A stretch of 51,799 bases of DNA, taken from positions 1 to 51,799 of the forward strand of contig NZ_JFCA01000048.1 of NCBI RefSeq assembly GCF_000612585.1, given 5' to 3'. Both the position numbers and the translations under genes were made by a program. The notes under the pieces were generated by a model. It ran no database searches and had not been told where the DNA came from. It saw nothing but the letters and a program-made list of their open reading frames with translations. Shown here in pieces: positions 8,535 to 17,106 of this stretch (position 1 is its first letter; every line of letters begins with the position of its first letter). Source of the DNA: Pseudomonas sp. CHM02. Its GTDB lineage: Bacteria; Pseudomonadota; Gammaproteobacteria; Pseudomonadales; Pseudomonadaceae.

Positions 8535-9788
8535 TTACTGGTCCAACTGCTTGAGGCAGGCTTCGAGGATATCCAGGCCTTCCTCCAGCACCGCGGGCTC
8601 GATGGTCAGCGGCGCCAGCAAACGGATGATGTGCCGCGACTTGCCGCTGGGCATCAGCAACAAACCAGCCTCCCGCGCCAGGCTCAGTAATTGAGCCAGT
8701 TGCTTCGGTGCGGGTGTGCCGTCGGCGTTGGCCAACTCGATGCCGCGCATCGCCCCCACGCCAGTCAGGCGGCCTAGGTAGGGCGTCAGGCGTTGTGCGC
8801 GCCAGGCGTCATAACGGCTGAGGATGGCTTCTTCCTGTTGTGCGCCCCAGGCGTTCAGGTGCTCATCAGTCATGGCCTCCAGCGTAGCCAACGCCGCCGC
8901 ACACGCGATGGGGTTGCCGGAATACGTTCCGCCAAGGCCGCCTTTGGGCAGGTTGTCCATCAGCGCCTTGCGTCCGACGACGGCGCCCAGCGGCACGCCC
9001 CCGGCGATGCTTTTGCCCAGCAGGATCAGGTCCGGTTCGATCCCCAGGCGCGAGAAGGCAAAACGCTGGCCGGTACGGCCAAAACCCGATTGGATTTCAT
9101 CGGCAATCAGCAGAATGTTGTTCTCATCGCAAAAGCGGCGCAGGGCCTGGGCGAACTCGACATCCAGCGCGAGAAAGCCACCTTCGCCCTGCACCGGTTC
9201 GATGATGAAACAGGCTACATCGTTGACGTCGATTTCCACGCTGAACAGACGGTCCATGGCCTTCAGCGCTTCGCCACAGGTCACGCCGTTGTCGGCGCTG
9301 GGGTAGGGCAAGTGATACACCGGGCCCGGTAGTACACCGACCTTTTGTTTGTAGGGCGCCACCTTGCCGTTGAGGTTGAGCGTGGCCAGGGTACGGCCGT
9401 GGAAGGCACCGTCAAAGGCGATCACCGCCGTACGGCCTGTGGCCCCGCGCGCAATCTTCAGCGCGTTTTCCGCTGCTTCCGCGCCGCTGTTGGTCAGCAT
9501 GCCGCTGACCGGGTAGTCCACCGGGATAAACGCGGTCAGACGGTCCATCAGCTCGATGTAGGGGGCGTGCGGGGCGGCGTTGAACGCGTAGTGCGTCAGT
9601 TGGGTGGCTTGCTCACGAATGGCCTCGACCACGCCGGGGTGGCAATGGCCGAGGTTGAGCACGCCAATGCCGCCGACAAAATCGATGTAGCGTTTGCCCG
9701 AGGTGTCCCAGACCTCGGCGTTTTTACCGTGGCTGAGGCTGATGGGGTGAACGATGGAGATCGATTGGCTGATGGTTTCGCGGCTCAT
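8535..9788 (-). CDS. gabT: Class III aminotransferase, GabT-like (4-aminobutyrate type)
   Basis: A 417-residue PLP enzyme of the omega-aminotransferase subgroup. N-S-G-A-E-A-A-E-N-A at 100-109 and F-H-G-R-T at 129-133 are family motifs. D230 in A-D-E-I-Q should contact the PLP ring nitrogen, and K259 in L-L-G-K-S-I-A-G-G is the likely PLP lysine. The family moves the terminal amino group of 4-aminobutyrate or similar diamine-derived acids to 2-oxoglutarate. No gabD-type dehydrogenase is adjacent, so 5-aminovalerate or another omega-amino acid is equally possible. The next upstream gene on the same strand encodes a LysR regulator, 89 bases away, which may control it. Confidence 0.85.
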   Translation of the reverse strand: MSRETISQSISIVHPISLSHGKNAEVWDTSGKRYIDFVGGIGVLNLGHCHPGVVEAIREQATQLTHYAFNAAPHAPYIELMDRLTAFIPVDYPVSGMLTNSGAEAAENALKIARGATGRTAVIAFDGAFHGRTLATLNLNGKVAPYKQKVGVLPGPVYHLPYPSADNGVTCGEALKAMDRLFSVEIDVNDVACFIIEPVQGEGGFLALDVEFAQALRRFCDENNILLIADEIQSGFGRTGQRFAFSRLGIEPDLILLGKSIAGGVPLGAVVGRKALMDNLPKGGLGGTYSGNPIACAAALATLEAMTDEHLNAWGAQQEEAILSRYDAWRAQRLTPYLGRLTGVGAMRGIELANADGTPAPKQLAQLLSLAREAGLLLMPSGKSRHIIRLLAPLTIEPAVLEEGLDILEACLKQLDQ

Positions 9789-9877
9789 GAATCGGGGACT
9801 CGGCAGTGACGGACTTGTTTTTATCTAAGCCGGGCGCCCGCCCTTGCCGCAAACGAAATAAAGTCGCCGAGTCATTA

Positions 9878-10771
9878 TTAAAAGTCGGGATGTGCGCGGA
9901 TGTACTCCACCATCCAGCTCAGGAATGCCTTGACCTTGGGGATCTCGCCCGCATGTTCGGCATGGGCGATAAAGTGCGCGCCGCTGCTGGGCATCGCGTA
10001 ATCCCACGGAATCATCAGGCTGCCCTGGGCCAGTTCTTCGGCCACCAGGTACTGCGGCACCAAGGCCACGCCATAGCCTGACTGCGCGGCACGAATGCAC
10101 ATGTAGAACGTGTCGAAACGCGGTCCGTGATAACTGTTCTGCGAGTGCAGGCCCTGTTCCAGGAACCATTCGTGCCAGGCTTGCGGACGCGACGTGCATT
10201 GCAGCAAGGTGTGGCGTGACGAAGCATCGCTGCCCTCGGCGACGAAGCCCAGCGCGCACACCGGCACTACCGCTTCACGGAACAGCTCGATGCAGGTCGC
10301 CCCCGGCCATGAGCCCTGGCCGAAGAAAAACGCGATATCGGCCTTGGCCTGCAGCACATCGAAGGGCTCCAGTTCGTTGCGCACATCCAGGTGGATATTG
10401 GGGTGTTTCGCCGCGAAATCCTTGAGCTTGGGCACCAGCCAACGGTCGCCGAAGGTCGGTTGAGTGGCGATGCGCAGCACTTCGGTTTCGCCGCCGTAGG
10501 TAAGGATGTAGCGGCTGGAGATGTCCACCTGGGTGAGGATCTTGTGCACTTCGGCCAGGTACAACGACCCCGCTGGCGACAGGTACAAGCGCTGGCGCAC
10601 CCGTTCGAACAGGTTGTGGCAAAGCATCTCTTCCAACTGCGCCACCTGCTTGCTCACTGCACTCTGGGTCAGGTGCAGCTCTTCGGCGGCGCGGGTGAAA
10701 CTCAAATGGCGGGCGGCGGCTTCGAAGCATTGCAGGGCCGTCATCGAAGGGGTCAAGCGTTTTGAAATCAT
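9878..10771 (-). CDS. LysR-type transcriptional regulator (GcvA-like)
   Basis: A 297-residue LysR regulator. The N-terminal winged helix (about residues 5-65) contains A-A-R-H-L-S-F-T-R-A-A-E-E-L-H-L-T-Q-S-A-V-S (split here over the recognition helix), and the rest is a type 2 periplasmic-binding-like effector domain. The start at 10771 (M-I-S-K-R-L) has GGAA eight bases upstream and is preferred over a frame extending to 10831. It is divergent from the amino-acid binding protein at 10916 and upstream of the aminotransferase on its own strand, so either or both are plausible targets. Confidence 0.88.
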   Translation of the reverse strand: MISKRLTPSMTALQCFEAAARHLSFTRAAEELHLTQSAVSKQVAQLEEMLCHNLFERVRQRLYLSPAGSLYLAEVHKILTQVDISSRYILTYGGETEVLRIATQPTFGDRWLVPKLKDFAAKHPNIHLDVRNELEPFDVLQAKADIAFFFGQGSWPGATCIELFREAVVPVCALGFVAEGSDASSRHTLLQCTSRPQAWHEWFLEQGLHSQNSYHGPRFDTFYMCIRAAQSGYGVALVPQYLVAEELAQGSLMIPWDYAMPSSGAHFIAHAEHAGEIPKVKAFLSWMVEYIRAHPDF

Positions 10772-10915
10772 GCAGTTCATTCCAAATCGGAAGGAGCCTT
10801 TGCCTAAAGGTCGTTTGTGGCAGCGGTGCAAAGCCGTTGATACTGCCCGGCAGCACTATAAACCGGCGCGGGCTGTGCGGCGCCGAATAATAAGGAATGA
10901 CAGGGAGAGCTTTGC

Positions 10916-11944
10916 ATGAACCCATTCAAAACGACTTTGGCCGCGATGGGCGCCACCGCCGTGCTTGGCCTGGCGAGTTCCGCGCATGCGGGCGTGACCC
11001 TGGATGCCATCCAGAAAAAAGGCTTCATCCAGTGCGGCGTCAGTGATGGGCTGCCGGGCTTCGGCGTACCGGACAGCAAGGGCAAGATGACCGGTATCGA
11101 TGTGGACGTGTGCCACGCGGTGGCGGCAGCGGTATTCGGCGATGCGTCGAAAGTGAAGTTCACCCAGTTGACCGCCAAGGAACGCTTCACCGCGCTGCAG
11201 TCGGGTGAAATCGACGTGATCTCACGCAACACCACCTGGACCAGCTCTCGTGACTCGGGCATGGGCCTGGTCTTCACCGGCGTGACTTACTACGACGGCA
11301 TCGGCTTTCTGGTGAATAACAAGTTGGGCGTCACCGGTGCCAAGCAACTGGACGGCGCGACGGTGTGCATTCAGGCGGGTACCACCACCGAACTCAACGT
11401 CTCCGATTACTTCCGCACCAACGGCATGAAGTACACGCCGATCACCTTCGACACCGCCGACGAAAGTGCCAAGGGCCTGGAAGCCGGGCGTTGCGACGTG
11501 CTGACCACCGACCAGTCGGGCCTGTATGCCCAGCGCATCAAGATGGCCCACCCGGACGAGTTCGTGGTGCTGCCGGAAGTGATCTCCAAGGAACCGCTGG
11601 GGCCGCTGGTGCGCAAAGGCGATGACGAATGGTTCAGCATCGTCAAGTGGACCCTGTTCGCCATGCTCAATGCCGAGGAAATGGGTATTACCTCGCAGAA
11701 CGTCGAAGAGCAGGCCAAGACCACCAGGAACCCGGATATTGCGCGTTTGCTGGGTGCCGATGGCGAATATGGCAAGGACCTGAAACTGCGCAAGGACTGG
11801 GTGGTGCAGATCGTCAAGCAGGTGGGCAACTACGGCGAAGTGTTCGAACGCAATATCGGCCAGGGCAGCGTGCTGAAGATCAAGCGCGGGCTCAATGCGC
11901 TCTGGAACAACGGCGGTATCCAGTACGCGCCGCCGGTTCGATAA
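10916..11944 (+). CDS. Periplasmic amino-acid ABC transporter binding protein (AapJ/BztA type)
   Basis: A 342-residue solute-binding protein with a clear Sec signal peptide ending in S-S-A-H-A-G (about residue 24). The mature part has the family-3 binding-protein fold: I-Q-C-G-V-S-D-G-L-P-G-F near the start and E-R-F-T-A-L-Q-S-G-E-I-D-V as a signature. The closest type I can name is the general L-amino acid binding protein AapJ/BztA, which normally has permease and ATPase genes directly downstream. Here the next gene is a convergent diguanylate cyclase 13 bases away, so this copy is an orphan and must share a transporter or act as a sensor. GGGAG precedes ATG 10916. Confidence 0.88.
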   Translation: MNPFKTTLAAMGATAVLGLASSAHAGVTLDAIQKKGFIQCGVSDGLPGFGVPDSKGKMTGIDVDVCHAVAAAVFGDASKVKFTQLTAKERFTALQSGEIDVISRNTTWTSSRDSGMGLVFTGVTYYDGIGFLVNNKLGVTGAKQLDGATVCIQAGTTTELNVSDYFRTNGMKYTPITFDTADESAKGLEAGRCDVLTTDQSGLYAQRIKMAHPDEFVVLPEVISKEPLGPLVRKGDDEWFSIVKWTLFAMLNAEEMGITSQNVEEQAKTTRNPDIARLLGADGEYGKDLKLRKDWVVQIVKQVGNYGEVFERNIGQGSVLKIKRGLNALWNNGGIQYAPPVR

Positions 11945-11957
11945 CACGCTGGGGGGG

Positions 11958-12971
11958 TCATGTCGACACCCCATCCTTCCCCCCAGCCTTGGCGCGATAC
12001 AACGCCTGGTCGGCCCGCGCCATCAGGGCTGCGGGGTCTTCATCCGGTTGACGCTCGGCAACGCCCAGGCTCAGGGTGACCTTGAAGTTGCCACTGTGCG
12101 CAGTGTTCCTCAACGACTGGCGCAGGCTCTGCGCCAGTGCCGTTGCGACCTCCAGCGAGGTCTTGGGCAGGATCAGCACAAACTCGTCGCCACCCCATCG
12201 GGCCAGCAGGTCATGAGGACGAATACAGCGCTCCAGGCATTCGACGACGTGCACCAGCGTCTGGTCGCCCACGCCATGGCCGTAACGGTCATTGATCGGC
12301 TTGAAGTCATCGATGTCCATCGCGATCAACGCCAACGGCAGGCGAAAACGTTGGGCACGGTCGCACTCTTCCAGCAAGACTTTTTCCAGGCGGTAGCGAT
12401 TGGCGACCAGGGTGAGCGCATCCCGTTCGGCCAGGGCGCGGTTTTCATCCAACTGACGTTGCAACTGTTGGTTGACCCGCGACAGTTCGTGCGTGCGTTC
12501 AGCCACCAGCGCCTCGAGGGATTGATTGCGTCGTTGCAGTTGTTCGACGGAGCATTTGCGCAGATGAATATCGCGGTGGGCACCCACCATGCGCGCCACT
12601 GAGCCGTCGGTATTGCGTGCGATCACGTAGCCGCGGTCTTCTATCCACAGGTAGCTGCCGTCTTTCTTGCGGCAACGGTACTCGGCTTGGTAGTGCGGGG
12701 CGCGACGGTGGATGTAGTCGTCGAACCGCTTCATCACCTGGGGATAATCGTCCGGGTGAATCACGTTCTCCCAGGTGAACACGCTGTTCTCCAGTGCATG
12801 CCGGTGATAGCCAAGCATTTCATACCAGCCTGGGCTGCGATACACGAACCCGGTATTGGCGTTCCAATCCCAGATCCCGTCGCTGACCAACTCCAGAACG
12901 GTGTGCAGCATGTCGGCGTTGAAGTGAGAGAAATCTTGCTTCAACGGATTGTTGTCGGAGGTATCGTCCAT
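11958..12971 (-). CDS. PAS-GGDEF diguanylate cyclase
   Basis: A 337-residue cytoplasmic protein with a PAS/PAC sensor (about residues 20-140), a coiled-coil linker (145-180) and a GGDEF domain (180-335). The active site G-G-D-E-F is intact at 260-264. R251-P-H-D254 lies exactly five residues before it, the position of the inhibitory I-site, so product inhibition by c-di-GMP is expected. There is no EAL domain. It converts two GTP to c-di-GMP, which promotes surface attachment. The PAS ligand is unknown. It is transcribed alone and converges on the binding-protein gene. Confidence 0.92.
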   Translation of the reverse strand: MDDTSDNNPLKQDFSHFNADMLHTVLELVSDGIWDWNANTGFVYRSPGWYEMLGYHRHALENSVFTWENVIHPDDYPQVMKRFDDYIHRRAPHYQAEYRCRKKDGSYLWIEDRGYVIARNTDGSVARMVGAHRDIHLRKCSVEQLQRRNQSLEALVAERTHELSRVNQQLQRQLDENRALAERDALTLVANRYRLEKVLLEECDRAQRFRLPLALIAMDIDDFKPINDRYGHGVGDQTLVHVVECLERCIRPHDLLARWGGDEFVLILPKTSLEVATALAQSLRQSLRNTAHSGNFKVTLSLGVAERQPDEDPAALMARADQALYRAKAGGKDGVST

Positions 12972-13108
12972 CTTCGCATTCCTTGCCTGGGCTGGTATCC
13001 AAGACCAGCCGATGTTGACGCCGATACTCCGTGGCTGGCGCTACTGTACAACGGGGCTTGGCGGCTTTGAATAGGGCAGGTGAATGGCTAGCGGACAGTG
13101 GCTATTGG

Positions 13109-15001
13109 CTATTTGCGCGGAGCTACCATCTTCGTTCGCGCCTTGCCATCCGCGTTGTGCTGGTAAATCGCCTCAGGCTGGCCCTGCTCGTTGAAAAATA
13201 CCTGGCCCATTCCCGCCGAATTCCATAGCCGTTCGCCGGCTTCGGCATGTTCCGGTATATGCGGCACCACTTGCATGGTGCGCCTCCGGGTGAACCAGTT
13301 GAGGGGCGAGCGGGGTGAATAGAGCCAGCGATTGAGGCGGTCGAACCATTCCAGCAGGCGCGGCGGAAATTCATTCTTGATGCCACTGCTGGTGATCTGC
13401 CAGATCCTGGGGCCGGCGTTGCGATGGCGGATCAGCACTTCGTAGACGAAGGAGTAGTGCACATCCCCCGAGAGAATCACGTAATTACCCGGTGTGCGCG
13501 AGTGACGGAATATATTGAGGATCACCTGGGCTGCGCCGCGATGGGCCATCCAGTTTTCCGCGTCCACCAGCAACGGGTGCCCGCACCAGCTGAAGATTTT
13601 CTGCACTGTCTCGATCAGCTTGACGCCAAAGATCGGCGCGGGCGAGACGATGATGGCCGAGGGGTGGTCGAGCAGTTCCTGTTGCAGTTCACTCAAGGCT
13701 TCCCAGTCCAGCAGGCCGGAGGGTTGCTTGAGGGTGAACTCGCTGCGCCAGCGGCGGGTACGGGTGTCGAGCACCACCAGGGCGGGGGTGGTGGGCAGCA
13801 CGTAATGCCATTGCTGGAATTTGAGCAGCGCTTCGATCAATTCATCCTGGGCGGCGGCCCCCATGTGGTTGGCGTGGGCTCGGTGGGTGAGCGCTTGGAT
13901 TTGGCCCACCAGTTCGCCAAATGCATCCGGCTGGTTGCCCCAGCCCTGGCACAGCAGGTAGGCCATCAAGGCGTTGCCGATGATGCGTTTGGAGAACGGG
14001 TGGCCGTAGGCGGTTTCTTCCCACTGGGCGCTGAGGTTCCAGTCGTCGGTGATGTCGTGATCATCAAAGATCATCAAGGTGGACAGATGGGCGAAAACCC
14101 GCGCGGCGCCTGGCAGGCCGTCGCGGAATCGGTCGATCTGCACCTGCTCGCGGGCATAACGTTGCTGTTCTTCCGGACTCAGTTGCGGCGCTTTGGGCGT
14201 GATCAGCGTCCAGGGCGTGGGCGACCACACCAGCACATACATCGCGATGACTTCAGCGAAGGTCACCAGGTGATTGTCGGCGGTACTGCTGGTGAAAATG
14301 GGCTTTTTCACTCCCCCAAAGAAGCGTTCGCGCAGGGTTTCGTTGCTCTCCAGTGCTGGCAGCAAGTCGGCGCGATGGTAGTAACTGGCGCGATGCCCAT
14401 AGAGACTGGCGCTGTCGTCTACCACGGCGCCCTCCAGGTATTCGTCGAACAGGCCCAGGCGTTCGATCAGCGCATGAATCGCCCGCAGCATTGGCCCGGC
14501 GACATCGTCGGCGTACACCTGGTCGCCGCTCATCATCAGCAGGGCGGGGCGTTCGGCTGGGGTGGGCGCGTCAGCCAGCAGGCGGTCGACGCACAGCAGG
14601 CCTTCGTCGGCGCTGTGATGGGGTTTGCGGCATGAGCCGTGTACCAACTGATGGATACGGCTGTGCAAGACGAAGCTCGGCAGTTGGGCATTGGTGTACA
14701 GCAGGTGCGGCGCCCAGTCAGCGATGCCAGTGTTGTCACACAACAGGTCGTAGCTGATCTCCACGTCCAGGGGCAAGGCGTCGTCCAGCGACACATCGAT
14801 CAGGTGGATAAATGCCTGGCGGCCCACGGGTACGACCTGGCACTGGTCGAGTGTGATCTCCCGCGTTTGCGCGGGCAGGTGCAGCTTCAGTGTCAACGCC
14901 AGTGCTCGACTGCCTACCAGCCACAACACCAGGCGCCGAGGTTCAAGGCGTCGCAGCAGTGGGCCGGCCAATACAGCGGGCAGTGTGTCGAGGTACGGCA
15001 T
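13109..15001 (-). CDS. PhoD-like metallophosphatase family protein
   Basis: A 630-residue protein with the PhoD-like phosphatase core. It shows G-S-C-R-K-P at 122-127, M-S-G-D-Q-V-Y-A-D-D around 158-166, a central F-D-D-H-D-I-T-D-D-W and the late L-S-G-D-V-H-Y-S metal-binding motif. There is no recognisable Sec or Tat signal, so unlike classical secreted PhoD it is probably cytoplasmic. The physiological substrate is unknown. The gene stands alone; a near-perfect 30-base palindrome lies about 75 bases upstream of its start. Confidence 0.82.
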   Translation of the reverse strand: MPYLDTLPAVLAGPLLRRLEPRRLVLWLVGSRALALTLKLHLPAQTREITLDQCQVVPVGRQAFIHLIDVSLDDALPLDVEISYDLLCDNTGIADWAPHLLYTNAQLPSFVLHSRIHQLVHGSCRKPHHSADEGLLCVDRLLADAPTPAERPALLMMSGDQVYADDVAGPMLRAIHALIERLGLFDEYLEGAVVDDSASLYGHRASYYHRADLLPALESNETLRERFFGGVKKPIFTSSTADNHLVTFAEVIAMYVLVWSPTPWTLITPKAPQLSPEEQQRYAREQVQIDRFRDGLPGAARVFAHLSTLMIFDDHDITDDWNLSAQWEETAYGHPFSKRIIGNALMAYLLCQGWGNQPDAFGELVGQIQALTHRAHANHMGAAAQDELIEALLKFQQWHYVLPTTPALVVLDTRTRRWRSEFTLKQPSGLLDWEALSELQQELLDHPSAIIVSPAPIFGVKLIETVQKIFSWCGHPLLVDAENWMAHRGAAQVILNIFRHSRTPGNYVILSGDVHYSFVYEVLIRHRNAGPRIWQITSSGIKNEFPPRLLEWFDRLNRWLYSPRSPLNWFTRRRTMQVVPHIPEHAEAGERLWNSAGMGQVFFNEQGQPEAIYQHNADGKARTKMVAPRK

Positions 15002-15073
15002 GCAGGCAACGATTCCAGGCTGGATTGAACCGGCAAGGTTATCGCAGTGAATGTCAGTGTTTTGTTAACGGGA

Positions 15074-15103
15074 ATACGAAGAGCTGTGCACAGCCCTTCG
15101 TAT
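15074..15103. promoter_or_regulatory. Near-perfect 30-base palindrome
   Basis: ATACGAAG (15074-15081) and CTTCGTAT (15096-15103) flank the perfect palindrome GCTGTGCACAGC (15083-15094); only one position pair breaks symmetry. It lies between the start of the PhoD-like gene and the end of a small gene read toward it. No T-run follows on either strand, so a protein-binding site is as likely as a terminator. Confidence 0.55.
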
Positions 15104-15111
15104 AATGCGTT

Positions 15112-15315
15112 TTAAAGCAGATTGCCTTGACCCAGGCTATCTAGCCCACCTCCGGTTTTGCGTCGTCGGTCATTGTCCTCTGTGCTTGCAGAATAATCGG
15201 CGTTCAATTGCGTGTGTGTGTCCTCAATGCTGCGCTTCTTGCGCTGGGGCCCTGCATCATCCTGCTGCGTGGGGTATTGAACGTTGCCCAGTGTGTGGTT
15301 GATTGCGCCAAGCAT
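15112..15315 (-). CDS. Probable small hydrophilic protein (67 residues)
   Basis: I do not recognise this protein. The start codon is preceded by AGAAGGAAACGCCT, a strong and well-spaced ribosome binding site, which is the main reason to believe it. The product is very polar and probably disordered, with a central basic patch Q-R-K-K-R-S and D-R-R-R-K-T-G-G-G. It has no signal peptide or membrane segment. It is on the same strand as mlaA, 128 bases downstream of its stop, with a 7-base-stem hairpin (15344-15365) between them. Confidence 0.55.
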   Translation of the reverse strand: MLGAINHTLGNVQYPTQQDDAGPQRKKRSIEDTHTQLNADYSASTEDNDRRRKTGGGLDSLGQGNLL

Positions 15316-15343
15316 AGGCGTTTCCTTCTAGTCAGTAGAGGAT

Positions 15344-15365
15344 GCTTCGCTGTTTGGGGCGAAGC
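15344..15365 (-). other. Hairpin between mlaA and the small gene
   Basis: GCTTCGC (15344-15350) and GCGAAGC (15359-15365) form a 7-base stem with an 8-base loop. There is no T-run, so it could be a weak mlaA terminator, a processing site or a leader structure of the downstream small gene. Confidence 0.45.
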
Positions 15366-15443
15366 GACGCCAAACTTATAGAGGTCAAACCCGCCCGGCT
15401 ATAAACGCCCTGCTGCAAGATATGACTGCACCTCGCGGTTGAC

Positions 15444-16232
15444 TTAGAAGTCGTCGCTCGCGCCTTTTGTGCAATCGCCTGCCTGCGGTGACGTCGCACC
15501 CTCCTTGCCTTCCAGCACAAACGCCGTACGATTTTGTGCCACCACGTTGCGTAACGCGCTGTAGTAATCCGGCAGTTTTTGCAGGCTGTCGGTGAGCGGC
15601 AACAGCGATGCCCGCGTATCGACCGTGCCGCCTACGAGGTTGACGGTGCCCAGGGTCTGCACCGTATCGCTGTCCCCCAGCGGCGAAACCAGGAAGCCCA
15701 GTACTTTGCCTGCCGCATCCCGGCTGTTGCTGGTACCCAGCAAGGGCAACTCCACAATCGGTCCATTGCCCACGCCCCACACACCGAATGTCTGGCCGAA
15801 GTCGGCCTTGTGGCGCGGGATGCCCAGGCGATCCGACACATCGAACAGCCCCACCACGCCCACCGTCGTATTCACAGCGAAACGGCCCAGGGTGTTGACC
15901 GAGCGTCGCGGGTTGCCCTGCAGCAGGTCATTGATAAACACCTTTGGCTCGCTGAAGTTGCTCGCGAAGTTATGCACACCCTGTTGGAAGAAATCCGGCA
16001 GGTATCGGTAACCCCGCGCCACCGGCGCCAGGGCGTAGTCATCCACTGCGCGGTTAAACGCAAACACACCACGGTTGATGGGTTCGGCCGGGTCATACAC
16101 CGGGTAATCCACCTGCGCGCAACGGGTGGTGGGTGTCACAGGCGCCGGGCTTGCGCAGCCGGTCAGATAAGACACAGTCAGTAGCAGCACGGCCTGGCGG
16201 GCCAGATGCTGGGGGGATGTCAGCGAGCGCAT
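15444..16232 (-). CDS. mlaA: MlaA/VacJ family outer-membrane lipoprotein
   Basis: A 262-residue lipoprotein with a signal peptide ending in the lipobox L-T-G-C. The mature protein has the MlaA signatures Y-D-P-A-E-P-I-N-R, N-F-x-S-N-F-S-E-P-K, N-D-L-L-Q-G and D-F-G-Q-T-F-G-V-W-G-V. MlaA removes misplaced phospholipids from the outer leaflet of the outer membrane and passes them to MlaC and the MlaFEDB complex. Those partners are not in the window, which is usual in Pseudomonas. ATG 16232 is preferred over GTG 16238 because it follows GGAGA. Confidence 0.93.
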   Translation of the reverse strand: MRSLTSPQHLARQAVLLLTVSYLTGCASPAPVTPTTRCAQVDYPVYDPAEPINRGVFAFNRAVDDYALAPVARGYRYLPDFFQQGVHNFASNFSEPKVFINDLLQGNPRRSVNTLGRFAVNTTVGVVGLFDVSDRLGIPRHKADFGQTFGVWGVGNGPIVELPLLGTSNSRDAAGKVLGFLVSPLGDSDTVQTLGTVNLVGGTVDTRASLLPLTDSLQKLPDYYSALRNVVAQNRTAFVLEGKEGATSPQAGDCTKGASDDF

Positions 16233-16362
16233 GGGCACAGTCTCCGCAAAAGGGAGGCCGATGCTGGCATTCGCGCCTTGCGCAAAGATGTCTGGTTTAT
16301 TGCGCCATTGACGCTTTATTGCACGATTGAAATATATGACGGGCCGTGCCGAATGGTTTTAG

Positions 16363-17106
16363 ATGGCACCTCGACCCAACCCAGTGAAGACGCCGGTGAG
16401 CAACCTGTTGATCGTGGACGATGACCTTGAAGTCCTCGCGCTGCTGAAGAAATTTTTCCTGCAACACGGCTACGTGGTCGAGACCGCTGCCAGTGGTGCC
16501 GAACTGTGGGCGGCCATGGAGCGCCAGCCGGCCGACTTGATCATCCTCGACCTGATGCTGCCCGGTGATAACGGCCTGCTGCTGTGCCAGCGCCTGCGCC
16601 AGCAATACGCCACGCCCGTGATCATGCTGACGGCCATGGGCGAACTCAGCGACCGCGTGGTGGGCCTCGAAATGGGCGCCGACGACTATTTGAGCAAGCC
16701 CTTCGACGCTCGCGAGTTGCTGGCGCGGGTGCGCGCGGTTTTGCGCCGGGCGGGTGAAAGTCGCCCGCCGATGGGGGAGGTCGCGCGCCCGTTGATCCGT
16801 TTTGCCGGCTGGCAACTGGACCTCACGCGGCGTGAATTGCGTTCGCCCGACCAGGTGATGATCCCGCTCTCGTCCGGCGAATTCGACCTGCTGCTGGTGT
16901 TTGCCGAACACCCCCAGCGTGTGCTGACCCGCGAGCAACTGCTCAACCTGGCACGGGGCCACAGCCATGATGCCTTCGACCGCAGCATCGATGTGCAAGT
17001 GAGCCGATTGCGCCGCAAGCTGGAATTCGATACCAAACGTCCGGCGATGATTCGCACGGTGCGCAATGGTGGCTACCAGTTCACCGCCAGCGTGACCCGC
17101 TCATGA
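16363..17106 (+). CDS. OmpR-family response regulator
   Basis: A 247-residue regulator with a receiver domain (phosphoacceptor Asp in I-I-L-D-L-M-L-P) and a C-terminal winged helix (T-R-E-Q-L-L-N-L, R-S-I-D-V-Q-V-S-R-L-R-R-K and G-Y-Q-F). ATG 16363 has a poor ribosome binding site. GTG 16384 or GTG 16396 are possible later starts, so the first 11 residues are uncertain. It overlaps the histidine kinase start by four bases (ATGA). The pair resembles OmpR/EnvZ-type systems, but the stimulus is not readable from sequence. Confidence 0.92.
   Translation: MAPRPNPVKTPVSNLLIVDDDLEVLALLKKFFLQHGYVVETAASGAELWAAMERQPADLIILDLMLPGDNGLLLCQRLRQQYATPVIMLTAMGELSDRVVGLEMGADDYLSKPFDARELLARVRAVLRRAGESRPPMGEVARPLIRFAGWQLDLTRRELRSPDQVMIPLSSGEFDLLLVFAEHPQRVLTREQLLNLARGHSHDAFDRSIDVQVSRLRRKLEFDTKRPAMIRTVRNGGYQFTASVTRS

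Noticed and set aside
13424..14635. Long 403-codon frame on the plus strand
   Set aside because: It lies opposite the PhoD-like gene, which has all family motifs; it is a mirror frame caused by high GC codon bias.
15105..15302. Cys-rich 65-codon frame on the plus strand
   Set aside because: There is no ribosome binding site and it lies opposite a better-supported small frame; the Cys content seems to be a by-product of the opposite strand.
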